NCBI GenBank assembly: GCA_023101725.1
Contig: JALJCO010007810.1
Span: forward strand, 186,001 to 250,000
From: Atherinomorus stipes
Lineage: Eukaryota; Chordata; Actinopteri; Atheriniformes; Atherinidae
Length of the DNA: 64,000 nucleotides
Direction of reading: 5' to 3'
Positions 48,701 through 62,100 of the stretch are shown in pieces. The notes below the pieces were generated by a model. That model made no database searches, was not told the origin of the DNA, and saw nothing but the letters and a program-made list of their open reading frames with translations. Both the position numbers and the translations under genes were made by a program. Each line of letters opens with the position of its first letter. Within the stretch, counting starts at the first letter, position 1.

Positions 48701-51700
48701 GAGGCAATCACCTCCAACATTAGCATTCATTTCTAAGAGATAAAACAGTTTTATAGCCCAAACGTAAGTTGATGCAGTGAGTGGAGCAGAAAGATTAAAT
48801 GGCTTATTTTACATTGCTTGGAGTGTATCATTCATCACACAGATCATAATGGCTATAATGGTAGTTCTTCTGATTTACATGAGGTGAGCCAGTCCACAGA
48901 GGAATGAAATGATGGCCGCATACGAGTTCATTTCAATAGTGTCTCTGGATTCTTTATATTTTCATGCATTCATTCTTTTATTTATCTATTCTCTCAAATG
49001 TGACTTTTTAAATTCTTACTCCCAGCATGTCCATCAACCTTTGTGCCAACCAGTTTAGGCAGAGAGCAGCTCCATCAGGAGCTCATGGCTGTGGAGGTCA
49101 AAGTATTCCTTGAAAAACACAACACCTCGGTGTGCTTTTTTTTTTTTTTAACAAGAATTCTCTCGAACCAGGGTGACCTTGCTCTTTCCTCATCTCTTTC
49201 TCACACTGGCTCATGTAAGATAAAAACTTACACAAAATACACTTAAAATATATATAAATGCATCAAATAGAGAGTTAAAAAAAAGGAGGGATGAATAACT
49301 GCATTTACAAGCGATGCACCAATCCAATCTTGGGCATCTACATCGGTCCTGATTTTGAAGAAAATTCTTGATCGGGTCAATGAGCTGATCCATGGCCTGA
49401 TCCATAGGAGCAGATTTATTCAGTGTAATTCTATGCTGCGTGCTTTGAATCATGCCATGCGTTAACGATGCACCACGCACAGACTAAATGTTTGTTTCCA
49501 AAGGCGAAGGAGCAGCTGCCAAGTTGGTAGCCGGCTGCAGGCGTCTCCCGAGTGCCGGGGGGTAAGAATACAAATCTTATTTCATCTTTGTGGACATGAC
49601 AAGTGTTTTATAATAATAATAATAATAATAATGGATTAGATTTCTATAGCGCTTTTCAAGGCACTCAAAGCGCTTTACAGTTTTACTGAGGTTACCAAAG
49701 GCTGGAGTTACCGTGAAGTTCGTCGTTGTTCTTCATTAGCGTCTCGCAGTGGGAGAAATGTTTCCACTGCAGGTTATGCAATTCAGCAACAGAAAAAACA
49801 GCTGAAACCAGGAATGGTGGATGATATCTTCCTTATGTGGAAATCTACTAGTCCGAAACACCCGTCTCCTCAGACCAGTTAAGTTTGCTTTAGATCCACT
49901 GCTCCACTGGTTTGAAGATCACTGTCCACGTTCAAACACGCTGATGAAGCTATTGTTTTATTCAGCTGCTTTTGTTATGGATTTTTCATTTCCAGTGTCA
50001 CAATAGTACAAAACCATTGTAAAGAGATAATTAGCTTATTTTGATTATCTACCAACTACGATAGTGGAGATACATTTTTCTCAATTTTCCTTTATTATTC
50101 ATTTTACATTGGATTTTATATTCCTAATTGCACTGACTGAACCATTTAAAGAAGTTTGGTTCCTGTTTATTTTTACATGTTTAAGGTAGAAAAGCTTGAG
50201 GTACTTGGTAATTTAGTACATTTATCCACTTTTGAAAATTAAGAAAGAAATATTTAACCCAAGTCTGATGTTGCCTTGATCAAAAGAATGATCCCAGTCT
50301 TTCCAGCACAACGAGGCTTAAAATACAGCGCTGGTTTTCCCTCCTTTTGCTGTATCAGTATCAGATCTGAGTCGATACTAAAACGTCAAACATCTGTATC
50401 GGATCAGTGGCCAAAAAAGGTGGATTGGTGCATCCCTAAGATTCACTTACTCAAGTTTCAACATATTTTTCTTCCTGATATTCCCTTTAATTCAATCTGA
50501 CTTGTCTCTCCTTTTTTAGGATACATTATTTCTGTGTTAAGAGCGAGTGTGTGTGTTGTTACCTAATATTGACAAGGGCATGGGTAACTTTGCTGGCTGC
50601 CTCCTTCCACTGGCCTGTGTTGGTAGATACTCTCAAAACTGAGGGGCAGAAAATGAAATAAATAAGTGCCATTAGTCACACCAGTAAATATACCTTTTTA
50701 TCATCAGCATAGTGTTTGGGGTGTCCATGCTTAATAAACTGAATGACTGACTGGTGTAATTGCACCAAATGCTTATTTTTAACATTTTCAAAGGGATTTC
50801 ATGCTCTTCATGTCCACCACACAAACAGTCTGGAGTCAACTGAAACACATGCAGTGTGATTCAAACAGTTTTTGGTCCAGCTGCACTGAAGCTTCGCATC
50901 CATGAATGTGTAATCACTACAGAACATTGTGGAGGCACCGATGACTCCAAATCTCCTGCAAAGTCTCTTCTCAAAGTGAGCATTTTAAACTTCATGTCCT
51001 CTTAGTCTGTAATGTTGTTTTTTCTCATTGGAGACATGGTTTCAACTATTTGGGCCGTACAGTGAGCCGTCATGAACTGAGGAGGACAGCTAAGCTTATG
51101 CTACAACGTAAAGCATGAATTTCCTCCTTGAGATTGACTTTGAAGCTGGATTTATACTCGCGTGTGGTCTGCGTCGGCATAACCACTGTAGGTTCTGCAT
51201 AAGTCCACGAAGGCCTGATGTGCACCTCTTCGGACCAGACTTGCATCCCAGCAATGTGAATGCAGAGACGCAGAAGTTCTCCCTTGTGACTGATCAGTGT
51301 GATTATGTGTTTCTGGGTGTTTAAGTTTTGTAGCTGAATGAATGAATGCATGTTGGCCGCTATTGTTGCATGGTCGATAACATCCCTACTGTCGCCTGCA
51401 GATATGGAAAAGAAAGTGCAGCACGACGCCGTAACCCTACGCCTACCCAAGTAAAAACGCCCGCTTCCTCTGTGTCAGCTACACAGATGCTGCACGAGTA
51501 TAAATCCAGTCTTAGTCTTTGTCTCCTCTGCTCCCCTGTTTCAACGAAAGTGTTCAAACATACCCATACAGTAGAGGTTGTCGAAAACCTGGTGCATTCG
51601 TACAATTTCATAATACAACTCATCGTAGCTGTTTGAGGTGGGCAGGAATGTGTCACCATAAGTTATGAACATGTTGAACAGGTTCACGACCTGGAAAAGG

Positions 51701-53033
51701 GAGATACATAACAGGATAAGTTAATCAGTGTGATTATTTTCGGACATAAATGATGCACAAGGAAAAATAAAAAAAGCATGAAACATAACTTAATGAAAGT
51801 TTGTGCACAAAATCTATACATATATGGGCAACAATTAGCACTACACAGAGAAATACTTTCTTTCCGATTCAAGTCATTTCAGGGATGCACAATAACCTTT
51901 TTACAAAAAATGATATCGATAACCGATAAATTTCCGCTCCTAAAGGCCGATACTGATAACCGATAACACATACATACCTGATCATGATATCAAAACTGTT
52001 AACAAAACCAAAAAGAAATATTTTTTTCCAGTGAAAAAACTATCAGTAAGCCTCTCAAACATTTTCTAAAAGATATCACACTTTTTGATATTTCAAATGT
52101 ACATCAACTTCATTAAGGTGCATTGCTTACTGATGGAAAAATAAAGGCTCCTTAAACTGATGCAAATACATGCATCAGGATTACAAACTGAAAAAGTGCA
52201 ATCAAGAAAACAAACCAAAAAAAAAAAAAACATAGAAAATGATGCTGACAAGTTATATTCAAACATTTATTGTATTGTTTATTATTATTGTTATTGTAAT
52301 AATAATAATTATTACAATAATAATAAATAATAATAAAATAATGATAGTAATAATAATAATACAATAATAATTATTATTATTGTATTGTATTGTTATTTAT
52401 TGTATTGTATCTAAAAAACTTTTTCATACACAATCTGAAAAAGTTTATTTGTAATTAATAATAATGACAGGTCAGACTTGTTTATGTAAATAGGAGCATT
52501 TAAAAAAAAACAATAAATCCCATCACATAATGTAAGCAGAGCACTATTGTGCTAACAAAAACAATATACATGTTATTGGGGCAAGTCGCCATGATATTGA
52601 ACTTATCGGAGCGATGTCGTAATTTCCTGTTATCGGCCCGATAATCGTGCACCCCTAAGTCATTTTAATTCAAAAGACTTTGTCTCTGAGGGGCTGATGG
52701 TGTCACACAGAGAAGTTATCCGTTATCAGTTTCAGTCTCCTATGACTGGAAGATCATCAACATCAAGTATCTGTGAATTCTATATTCAAGAACCTGACTC
52801 TGCTTAGTGTGTGCACATCTCACCAGTAAGGCCAGATGAAAGATGTTGTACTTGGCCAGCAGCGTGGTCTCATTTGAAAGCAGGAACTTCAGCAGGTTGA
52901 TGAGAGCTGCACACAGGGAGACATGCTTGCGTTAAAGAAGTAATGTGGAGTTGATTATCCTCTACCAGCAGGGGCATATAGGGGAAGTTTACTTTCCTCT
53001 GTTGGCATGTTGATTAAGGTGGTTAATGAAAAA

Positions 53034-53117
<84 letters not shown>

Positions 53118-56100
53118 GTCTTTCAACACCAAATTAAGCCTGTCTGCAAGCTTTTACTGAAGAAAACAAAACCCATGAACCAGTAAGTGCACACATATTT
53201 ACCTGCATGAGTTGGTACAACAACATACTAAAAGAAGAGTAAGATCTACTCCTGTAATGTGGCTATTTTTTTTCTCATCAGGTATATTTTATGGTATGCT
53301 ATTATCACCAACAACAGAATCTGCATTCGTCAGGAAATGAATGAGAATGTTGGTCTGATTAGAGGAATCTGTGATACACTGAGACAAAGTGTAATGAGGC
53401 CATTACAAGCTGAATGTGAAAGTCTCATGGGTTGACCGAGCTGAAAACAAGTCCACAAGGATGGATCGTTTCCTCTTCAGAGACTCATTATCCAATCCCA
53501 TTAAGCAGTACATAAAAAAAAAAGCACAATTACTTCAAAAGGAAATTGGTTTGTTTTGCAAAAGCTGTCTTTTTTCACTACAGCCTTGAAGTGACACAAA
53601 GAAAACCACAAAGATTTCAATAATCTACATTTTAGATCCCATCACATAACTTTCTAAGCATGACACACCACCACAATAAGCTATGTTTGGTATATATGCT
53701 CACTGCAAAAAGCATCTGCTTTCGAAGATAAAAAGGTAGTATGTCTAATACGCTTGTTACTTGAGGTTCTGTTTGTTTGTACAAAATTGAAGAACATGTA
53801 AGGTTGGTGAATGCAAAAGGGTTGCTGGGTTGTATGACGTCTAGGGCTGGGCAATTAATCAAATCTTAATCTCAATTACGATCTGGGTTTTCAGTGATCA
53901 TTAAAACAAAATAAGGTGATTATTTGCTCCTTTGCAGTTAACTCTCGTGCTGTTTTCAGTTGCAAATCAAGCACCACTCTGCAGCGCTCCCCAGTAGACT
54001 CCTCCCACAGCCCCAACCCGCTTTCGTTTTCACTGCAAAAACTCAAATCTTACCAAGTATATTTTTCTCATTTCTAGTCAAAATATCTCATCACACTCAA
54101 AATAAGAAAAAATTGCCAAAAAAGAAACATTTCAGTGAGATAAGATCAATAAGTCAATGCATCTTATTTAAAAAAAAATCTTATCCAGAAAATTTTGCGT
54201 GTCTTATCGGCAGAATTTGTTTGCTTATGACAAGCAAAAAACTCCTTTTTTGTTGTTTTTACTTATTTTAAAGGGATATTGTGTAAGTTCTCCTGTTATT
54301 TATTCACAAAAATTTATTAGTTTATTCAAAAGTATTTTTCCATTAATCAGTAATCACTCCCATCAACAAACTGAAGTGCTCCTCTAAGCTCTGAATTTGC
54401 CGTTCGTATCATTCATATCTACATCAAACAGGTCAGCTTGGTGGTGGCTACCATGTCGTGTCGCCATGTTTTTACGTTCAGTAGAAGCGTGACAGTAGGA
54501 AACCACAGAAACTCACCGGAGACACTGGAGCTGTCAGCTCAGTTTGAGGTAATGTTTTTGAAAAGTCACCGCGGGTGCAGTGAGGAGGAACCGAGCGTTA
54601 CACTAATGCCAGGTTCAAGTACAGTCGGGCAGACGGCCGTCGGTAACAAACCGACGTCATTTTAATGTCATTTTAATCAAAGAAGCCGAGAAAAAGACGG
54701 TAAAACATGGGTCAGGGAAAACAATACGACATCGCCATGATAACATACCAGGTGTGGACTGAAGTCACTGTAACTGACAGACCACGTCTTTACATAGAGG
54801 CTTGTTTATGAGTTTACATGCAGCAGCTGTCGTCCGTCTGCCCGGTTTCACACGAACGTAGCATGAAAAGTACGAGGGAGCTGCTTGCGATACACAATTG
54901 TTACACAATGTCCCTTTAAGAGTGGCCAAGATTTTTTCTTTTTTTGCTTGGAATAAGCAAAAAAATTCTGCCAATGTCACAAGCAAAATGTTCTTGATAA
55001 GACTTCTTTGAATAAGATGCATTGCCTTAAAATGCATTCCTTTATCTTACTGAAATGCTTCTCTTTAAATAAATTTGACTTTTTTGAGCATGATGAGTAA
55101 TTTTGACTAGAAATTAGAAAAATATACTTGGTAAGATTTGAGTTTTTGCAGTGTTCAGTCTGATTTATGAACACTTGTGAAGCTAGACTGCAGAGTCAAG
55201 TAGTATTCAAGGCTAGGGACGTGAGGACGTCTTGTGGCCCGTTCACGACTCATAAGCTGAACTGAACTGTCAGGTGCAGAAGCCTGAACCAGAAAATTGT
55301 TACTTGGCATTTCTGCAGATGTGAGGTTGAATGGGTAGTTTTCATAAACAGCTGATTGAGGTGGTGAAAAAGTACGAAAATGTCAACACGTGGCACAGAC
55401 ATCACCGCATGCACAACCCTGTCCTGCCACAGACTAAAGTTTATCGTTAAATATAAAATCACAGGGTCAACACAGTCGCCCATTGGTACCACCGTGACAA
55501 CAAAATTTTGTAGGGGGGAACAGTGTGTTCGTGGCGAACAACCTCTGATGTGCAAGAAAGTTTAATCACTGCACACAAAAAGCATAGACAGTGATGTTTG
55601 GTGTTCATATTTGCACCAGATATTACAAGTTTGAAATTTGTTCATTATTTAAACAGAAACAAACTGTTGAATTTGAATGGTTTTCTTTTTGTTTTTACGA
55701 CACACAACAAAACTTTTAGCAGTTTTCTCAGTGACCCCCCTATCGACGGCTAAACTAGCATCCATCTTGCATCGTACCTGCACTGTGATTCACTCCATGC
55801 AGTAAAAGACAGTTTTATCTTGACTCTTGTTCTGTCCCTTCTTCTCTTCCACCAGTAATGTTTCCTTGCGTTTCTTTACTGAATCCGACATGATGCGCAT
55901 TCAAAACACCTGCTATGTTCATATCTGGTTGCTAGTAAGTGATGCGGTATGTAACCAATAGTCGGCTGCAATGTCACAGCCCCGTCCTGGATGGAAAACT
56001 TACATACTGTGTACATACTGTGCCATTAACATGAGTCAGAAATGCATATTTTTAAGGTATAAAAATTACGCTGTGTGTCTTTACAATACGTTTTGCACAA

Positions 56101-59100
56101 TAAGTGTTCTCAAAATGGCTTTCTATGCTTTTTTGCAGTGTCTGTCCTGCTGCAAAATATGTGGTATCCGAGTATGTTCAGTATGTTTTTTTCTTTCTTG
56201 CCCTCTCAGACGCACACCTACACATAGAATACGGAAGAAAATTATATGATTGACAAAATTATAACAACTATAATTTTGTTGTGAAAGAACTGATAATGTT
56301 GGAGTTTATTAATACTCCAGTTTACCCTGGTGCATAAGTTATAACTGCACAAGGTCAGTTATGTTAGAATCACCCAACTTCATCTGTAGGAAAGAGCTTT
56401 TTTGCATGGAAGTAAATTACAACAACAAATACCCTCCAGAGAGCAAATAAAACATTTCTACCTGACCACAGCTCTCTCCAGGTGTAGTGTAATCTGATTC
56501 TGCATTTCTTCTGATAACAGAGGAGTTTGTGAATGATCTGCACACAACGCCTGTACAGGAAATACATACAGAAAACTGTGGTTAATCAAGCTGACTGACA
56601 AATAAGTCACAATATTCCATGAGAAATGTGTAATTTAATCTGTGCCCACAAGTATAAATCCATGGGGAAATCCTTCATCATGTGAGTAACGATAAACTCC
56701 ACCATCAGGTCTACACAAAGGAGAGCACAGATGATACAGAGAGAAAGAAAACTGTTAGACATGTGCACAATCCTGCAACCTCAAATATCAAATTATCAAG
56801 CATAATTTCAAGACAACTGGCTGGGTGATCAAACCCCCTACAAATTATGACTAAACCTGGTTCCTGAAGGCAATCCTTTAAGCTACCTTTGTACTGATTC
56901 GTTAAAATCAATGGAAGACAGAAATGAGCTGATATTGATAAGACAGATAAAAGGTTTTGACTCACTAACTAAGATTTGGGATTAAACAGCTTGCTGTGAT
57001 TTTCATACCTAGAACAGCACAGACCAGTGGACGTGAAGGAATCTTTTTGTCTACTGCTTTTTTCCTGTGTCTCATGGGCTGGAAGGGAGAGAAAAACAGA
57101 GTTAGAATATGCAGCGTGTATGTCAGTGGTGAGGAGCCCTGGTCTTCCAGGGCCGCAGTTCTGCAGGTTTTCAATGTATCCCTGCTCCAACATTCAGCAG
57201 CCAATCAAGCTCTGCTCAGTTACACATTAATGTTAATCTGATGTGTTGCAACAGGAAAACAAGGAAAACCTGCAGGATGAGGGTCAAGGCTCCATAATTG
57301 CTTGAAATCAGTTTTAAAGGTACAGCATGCAAGAATTACTGACATCCAGTGGTAAAGATGGGTATTTGAAAGAAAGATGTTTTCTTTTAAATGACTTCAT
57401 ATTCCAGCACTGTTGTGGCTGTATGGTGGCCGTTAGTGGCCAAAATTCTCCCAGACATAATGATGTTTTCATCTGTGAGTGGATCTGTGGTCTCAGTTGT
57501 AGCTATGATTGTACGACGAGTAACTACTTTTTATGTCTTATAAGGCATTATTTATCCCAAACAGTGCTTTTCACTCCCATTGAACAAAGCTGGTACAGCA
57601 GTTTTAAAGTTTAGAGGGTTCTCACTTCACACACATTGTTTTGTCCATTCAGAGACATGGTAGTAAAAATGGTGGAACAAATATGGCAGCCTCCATATGA
57701 GCACCTCCCAGCAAGTAGATATAAATGACTCACTCTAAGAAAATAAACATGTAACAGCTGTTCTAGTGCAGCAATTACACATCAATAGAACAGTCAATTC
57801 AGTTTTGACTTATAAATCATATTGTTCTGCCATTGGCCTTTGATTTTTTACATACTGTACCTTTAACAATTAATAGATCAGAAGAAAATGTTTCCATTTC
57901 CACAATTTGTGAGTTTGTGGATAAAAAAAAACTAAACAAAAACACCATAAACACAAAAAAACTGACAGCTAAAATGTCAGAATATCACAATCTTGATATC
58001 CATCAACAGGTACAGAAAATCCTCTTGATCTTGTATTTCTGTCACTGACAAATTCAAATGAAAGATCTCAATCATCTATCTCCTCTCGCAATCAATAACT
58101 CACCATTCTGTGGAGGCTGACTTTAAAGTTCATATTGTCATCATGAAGGAAGGCATCAGCATACTGGTCCTGTCACACAAGCGCAGACATACAAACATAA
58201 ATGCATTAAGACTGATGGAGAATTTGGACAGATGTGACTGTTGCAGTGCTGTAGAAAAATCCCACCTCGGCTATGCAGGTGAGGATGATCAGGCACAGTC
58301 TGGCACTGTTGAGTCGGTGCTCATCTGTAAACACATAAATGTCTTAACAGATTAATAGTCTGTAACTATACAGTAAATAGTAAAATTCTGACAACTTCAA
58401 AGGAGACAGACATTCATTTCCCTCCTCTGGGTAGAAAAACTTTACCATGAAGGTGAAATTCAAGACAGTGTCTCAAGAAAAACATGCAAAGAATGAAGAA
58501 TTATTTAAGGCGTAGTAATAAAGACAAAGAAAAATAAAACTTAAAGCTTTCTGATTACCTTTCGTATCCTGCATTACAATGGAGGCGTACTTCAGGAAGG
58601 TAATAAGAAGGTTGCTGGTCTGCAGGTTAGGATCCAAAGGCAGTTCTGTGTTGTTCATCACTACAAAGTAAATATACTAATTAACATAGTCATACAAATA
58701 AACAGATCAATTGAGGCTAAAATTGTTATTGTCATGACCAAACAAAGTCACAGAAAGTCAAAGTCAAACTGTGCAGGCAGAGCCATGTGATCCTGAAAAC
58801 AATGACATTTCAAAAACCCCCAAACTAAAATTCAAAGCTGTTGTATAAGAGCAAGCACCACAAAAGCTGTCCATGTTTGGGCAGGAGGGGTGCTTATTCA
58901 AGCAAGAACAAAAAGCGATGTCTTTGTTCAATTACTGTAGCTACTGTATCTCGCCATGTCTAGACAAGCATCTTCATCCATTAGAAATATCTACTCTTTG
59001 AAACATACAGCTTGTTTCATGGATAAATGATGAGCCAGTCTTCTCTCCTCCCAACTAAACCCTCATTTGTTTCTTTCCTCCTTAGATCACTGTGGGCCCA

Positions 59101-62100
59101 GAAAAAATGGGGTTCACACAGAGCTGTGGATCAGCTGTTCACTGCTTTACAGTGAGCAGGAATGAGGATTTTAGACATGTGATTGCATGTCAAAATGTTT
59201 GTGCAACCTTTTCATCTTCAAACAGAAAGCATAAGAGCTACAGTCCCCATGACAGAGCAGAAAGCAGCCTGCATGTGACATGCATCTATGTTTGAAGCTG
59301 GAGATAAATATTTTATACAGAAAAAAGCTCTTGGGTTTGAGGCAATGGAGGGAAAGCTAGCCAGAGATAGAAACACGCACCTTTTAACAGTTACAGCACG
59401 TGTGCCTGGTACAGTAACTGGGCTGCTTTTGAACATGCCAACAATGACTTTACTGAGTACTTGACATTTCTGTAACAATCTAATAATAAAGCAGCAAATA
59501 AACCACACTATAAGTGTTATTTCTGATAAACATAGAAGTGATTTGATTGTGGAACATATGAAGTTATAAAAACTTCTGGTGGTTTTGTGAGTGTGGCTGT
59601 AAGAGCGCGACTGCTTGAGGCAGAAGTGAGTCTGAAAGAACAAGCTTGGAGGCCAAATGTTACAACATATAAAAGGAGTTAAGATTAAATGGAAGCAAAG
59701 ATGCAGAAACACTTGCTGCCAAAAAAGCTTTGTTCCATTTTGATTCCCCACAGGCACGCTGGCTAGATCAATACTTTCACTAGATTTCCCTTCTTTTTCT
59801 ATCTGAGACAATGTAAAATAAATGTGAACAAAAGGAATTGACCAGATGAGGTCCTAAAACACAAACTGCATTGCTTCAAGTGTTTGTTCGAGTTGGTAAA
59901 AGACAAGGTACACATGCATGTGTGCGCATGATCAGGATGGTATATCACCTCTGCTTCAATTTTAGCCAGGGAAAACCCTGAACTGTGTCTGAAGTGCATT
60001 TATACACATTTGGTCAAAAATCTCCTGTTAGATTTAATGACATGCATATATGAATGCATTAATGTATAATTCATAATGCATACATAAACTGGAATTTGTT
60101 ACAAAAAGTCAAAGTCACTTAAAGGTTGAATATGGAACATTTTATAAAAAGCTATGTTTTAAAAAAATAATACCTCCACAAGGCATTTGGAGGCGTGCAG
60201 TATGAAAGTACAGCATTTTCTTGAAAAATTATATTTAGCCTGAAAATAAATATAAAATACATTTTAACGGATTTGACAATGGCGCTATATTTACACCTAC
60301 AACCCAATACAGGTGAGGTCACCACTGCAGGTTGCCAAATACGATCTCTGTGTGGTAATAGTATGTTCGGTACAGTTAGGCTGGTAATGGGAAAAATGGT
60401 GGAGTCGGCAAGTCAAGCAGCTGCTAACATGGCTAGCATTAGCTGTTGTTATAAAACTCCTCTGCAATACTTGTTGGATATGGTGCAGGCTGCTGGTCAC
60501 TTGTCGTATCAGCATCCCAGCAGCTGGAGTTGTTTTTCTGCTGTTGCAACTACAACCTAGACACACGTGATCTCTCTGTTCTGTCCCTAATCCATATCCA
60601 ACCTTTAAGTTTCATTGTTATGAGAACGTAGCCTTCCCATAAACCTGCAGGGATTTCATTAAGTCATCATTTTCAAAAGGTCTCCCAACTCTTGCAGCAT
60701 TAAATGGAGTTCCAAAAAAATTAAGAAAATGTTTGTTTTCATTTTAATGCAACAATCTGTCCATAAAATCTTCCATCTATCCACCCATTCATCAATTATT
60801 GATGCCAATTTCATCCAATTGAACATTAAGAAGAAGTTGCTATCAGGTAAGAAGCAAGATACACGCCAGAGAGGTCAGCAGTCTGACTGTCACTGGGCCA
60901 AACAATCCCAGATACATTAATGAAACCCAAATCCAATACCATTTATGTTTTCTACATATGTACATATGTTTTCTACCTCCATAAAACAAACAGTACATGG
61001 CTTACTGTCTAGAGAAGGTGGTGTTGTTCCGAGTGGTGTTGTTGGTGTGGTTGGAGTTGTAGTGGTGGGTGTGGCTGCGATATCAATCTCAGGGTGACTC
61101 TGTAGAAAGACCAGAAACACATAAGAAGACAAAGGACATGGAGTTATTTCAGGGCTGAGTAGCAGATATAAATGATATAACTGTAAGAAAGAGGAATGCA
61201 ATACATTTTAATGAAGACTGTTAACTTTGAGGAGTGCAATACATTTACATAATGATGCAATAGTTCTCGTTGTTCGTTTATAGTCAGATTTGTGAGCAAC
61301 TGTGAATTGTGAAGAGCAGGTGATTTGTGAGACTGCTGGCCAGTGTAGAAGGATGCCATCCTTATTTTATATCACCTGTCCTTAATAGTTTATGACGACT
61401 CAAAAATGGAGAGCAGGGGTTTTGCACGGTAAAGGATAAAATGGATGAAAAGGAGATCCTGTGTCACACAGAGCCTTAACAGAGACAGGTCCCTTAGATT
61501 TGGAAAGCCAAAGTAGGTAAATTGTTTAACTCTTTCAGATCCAAGCCTTCATTAAGAAGTAAAATAATCTTTTTAAAACCTGAAAGGTATAGTAATACTT
61601 TTATCTTTGAAAGATAAAAGTAAAAACACACTGCATCCGCCAAGCATACTGTAGGTTAAGAGGCAAAAGATGGTAAAACAGTGACCATACTGAACAAAAA
61701 GAAGGAATAAAAGACTAAAAACTGCTTCACAAAATGTTTTTTTCACATGCCCCATCATGCTTCTGCTAAGAAGTCCAAAATCTTCTATCTTAATGAGTAC
61801 ACACAGAACACACATCATCATCTAAGCTAAATTAATAAAACTCCAAGCTGCTCCTTACAAACTCTTTTCATTGATGCTAATATAGTCATAAAATTTAACA
61901 TTATAAAAATAGTCTCGTGCATTCCGACATTTGTAATCCACAAAAAGACGAAGAGATGTGGAGAAAAGGTAATTCATCTTACCTGTGCTAACACGGTGAT
62001 GAAGTTTCTGTTGAGGTGCACAGCCTCATAAAGTGCCAGCAGAATGGCTTCATTTGTCCTAAAATTGACAGTAAAGTTATGAAGAACAAGTTAATTTGTT

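Noticed and set aside
59218..59811. 197-codon minus-strand ORF, the longest in the window
   Set aside because: It lies inside an armh3 intron, shows no recognisable domain, has no exon-like borders, and its composition matches the surrounding AT-rich intron.
61006..61097. Alternative acceptor two bases downstream for the Thr/Pro exon
   Set aside because: It would break the reading frame from the preceding VLAQ and remove the conserved SHPE.
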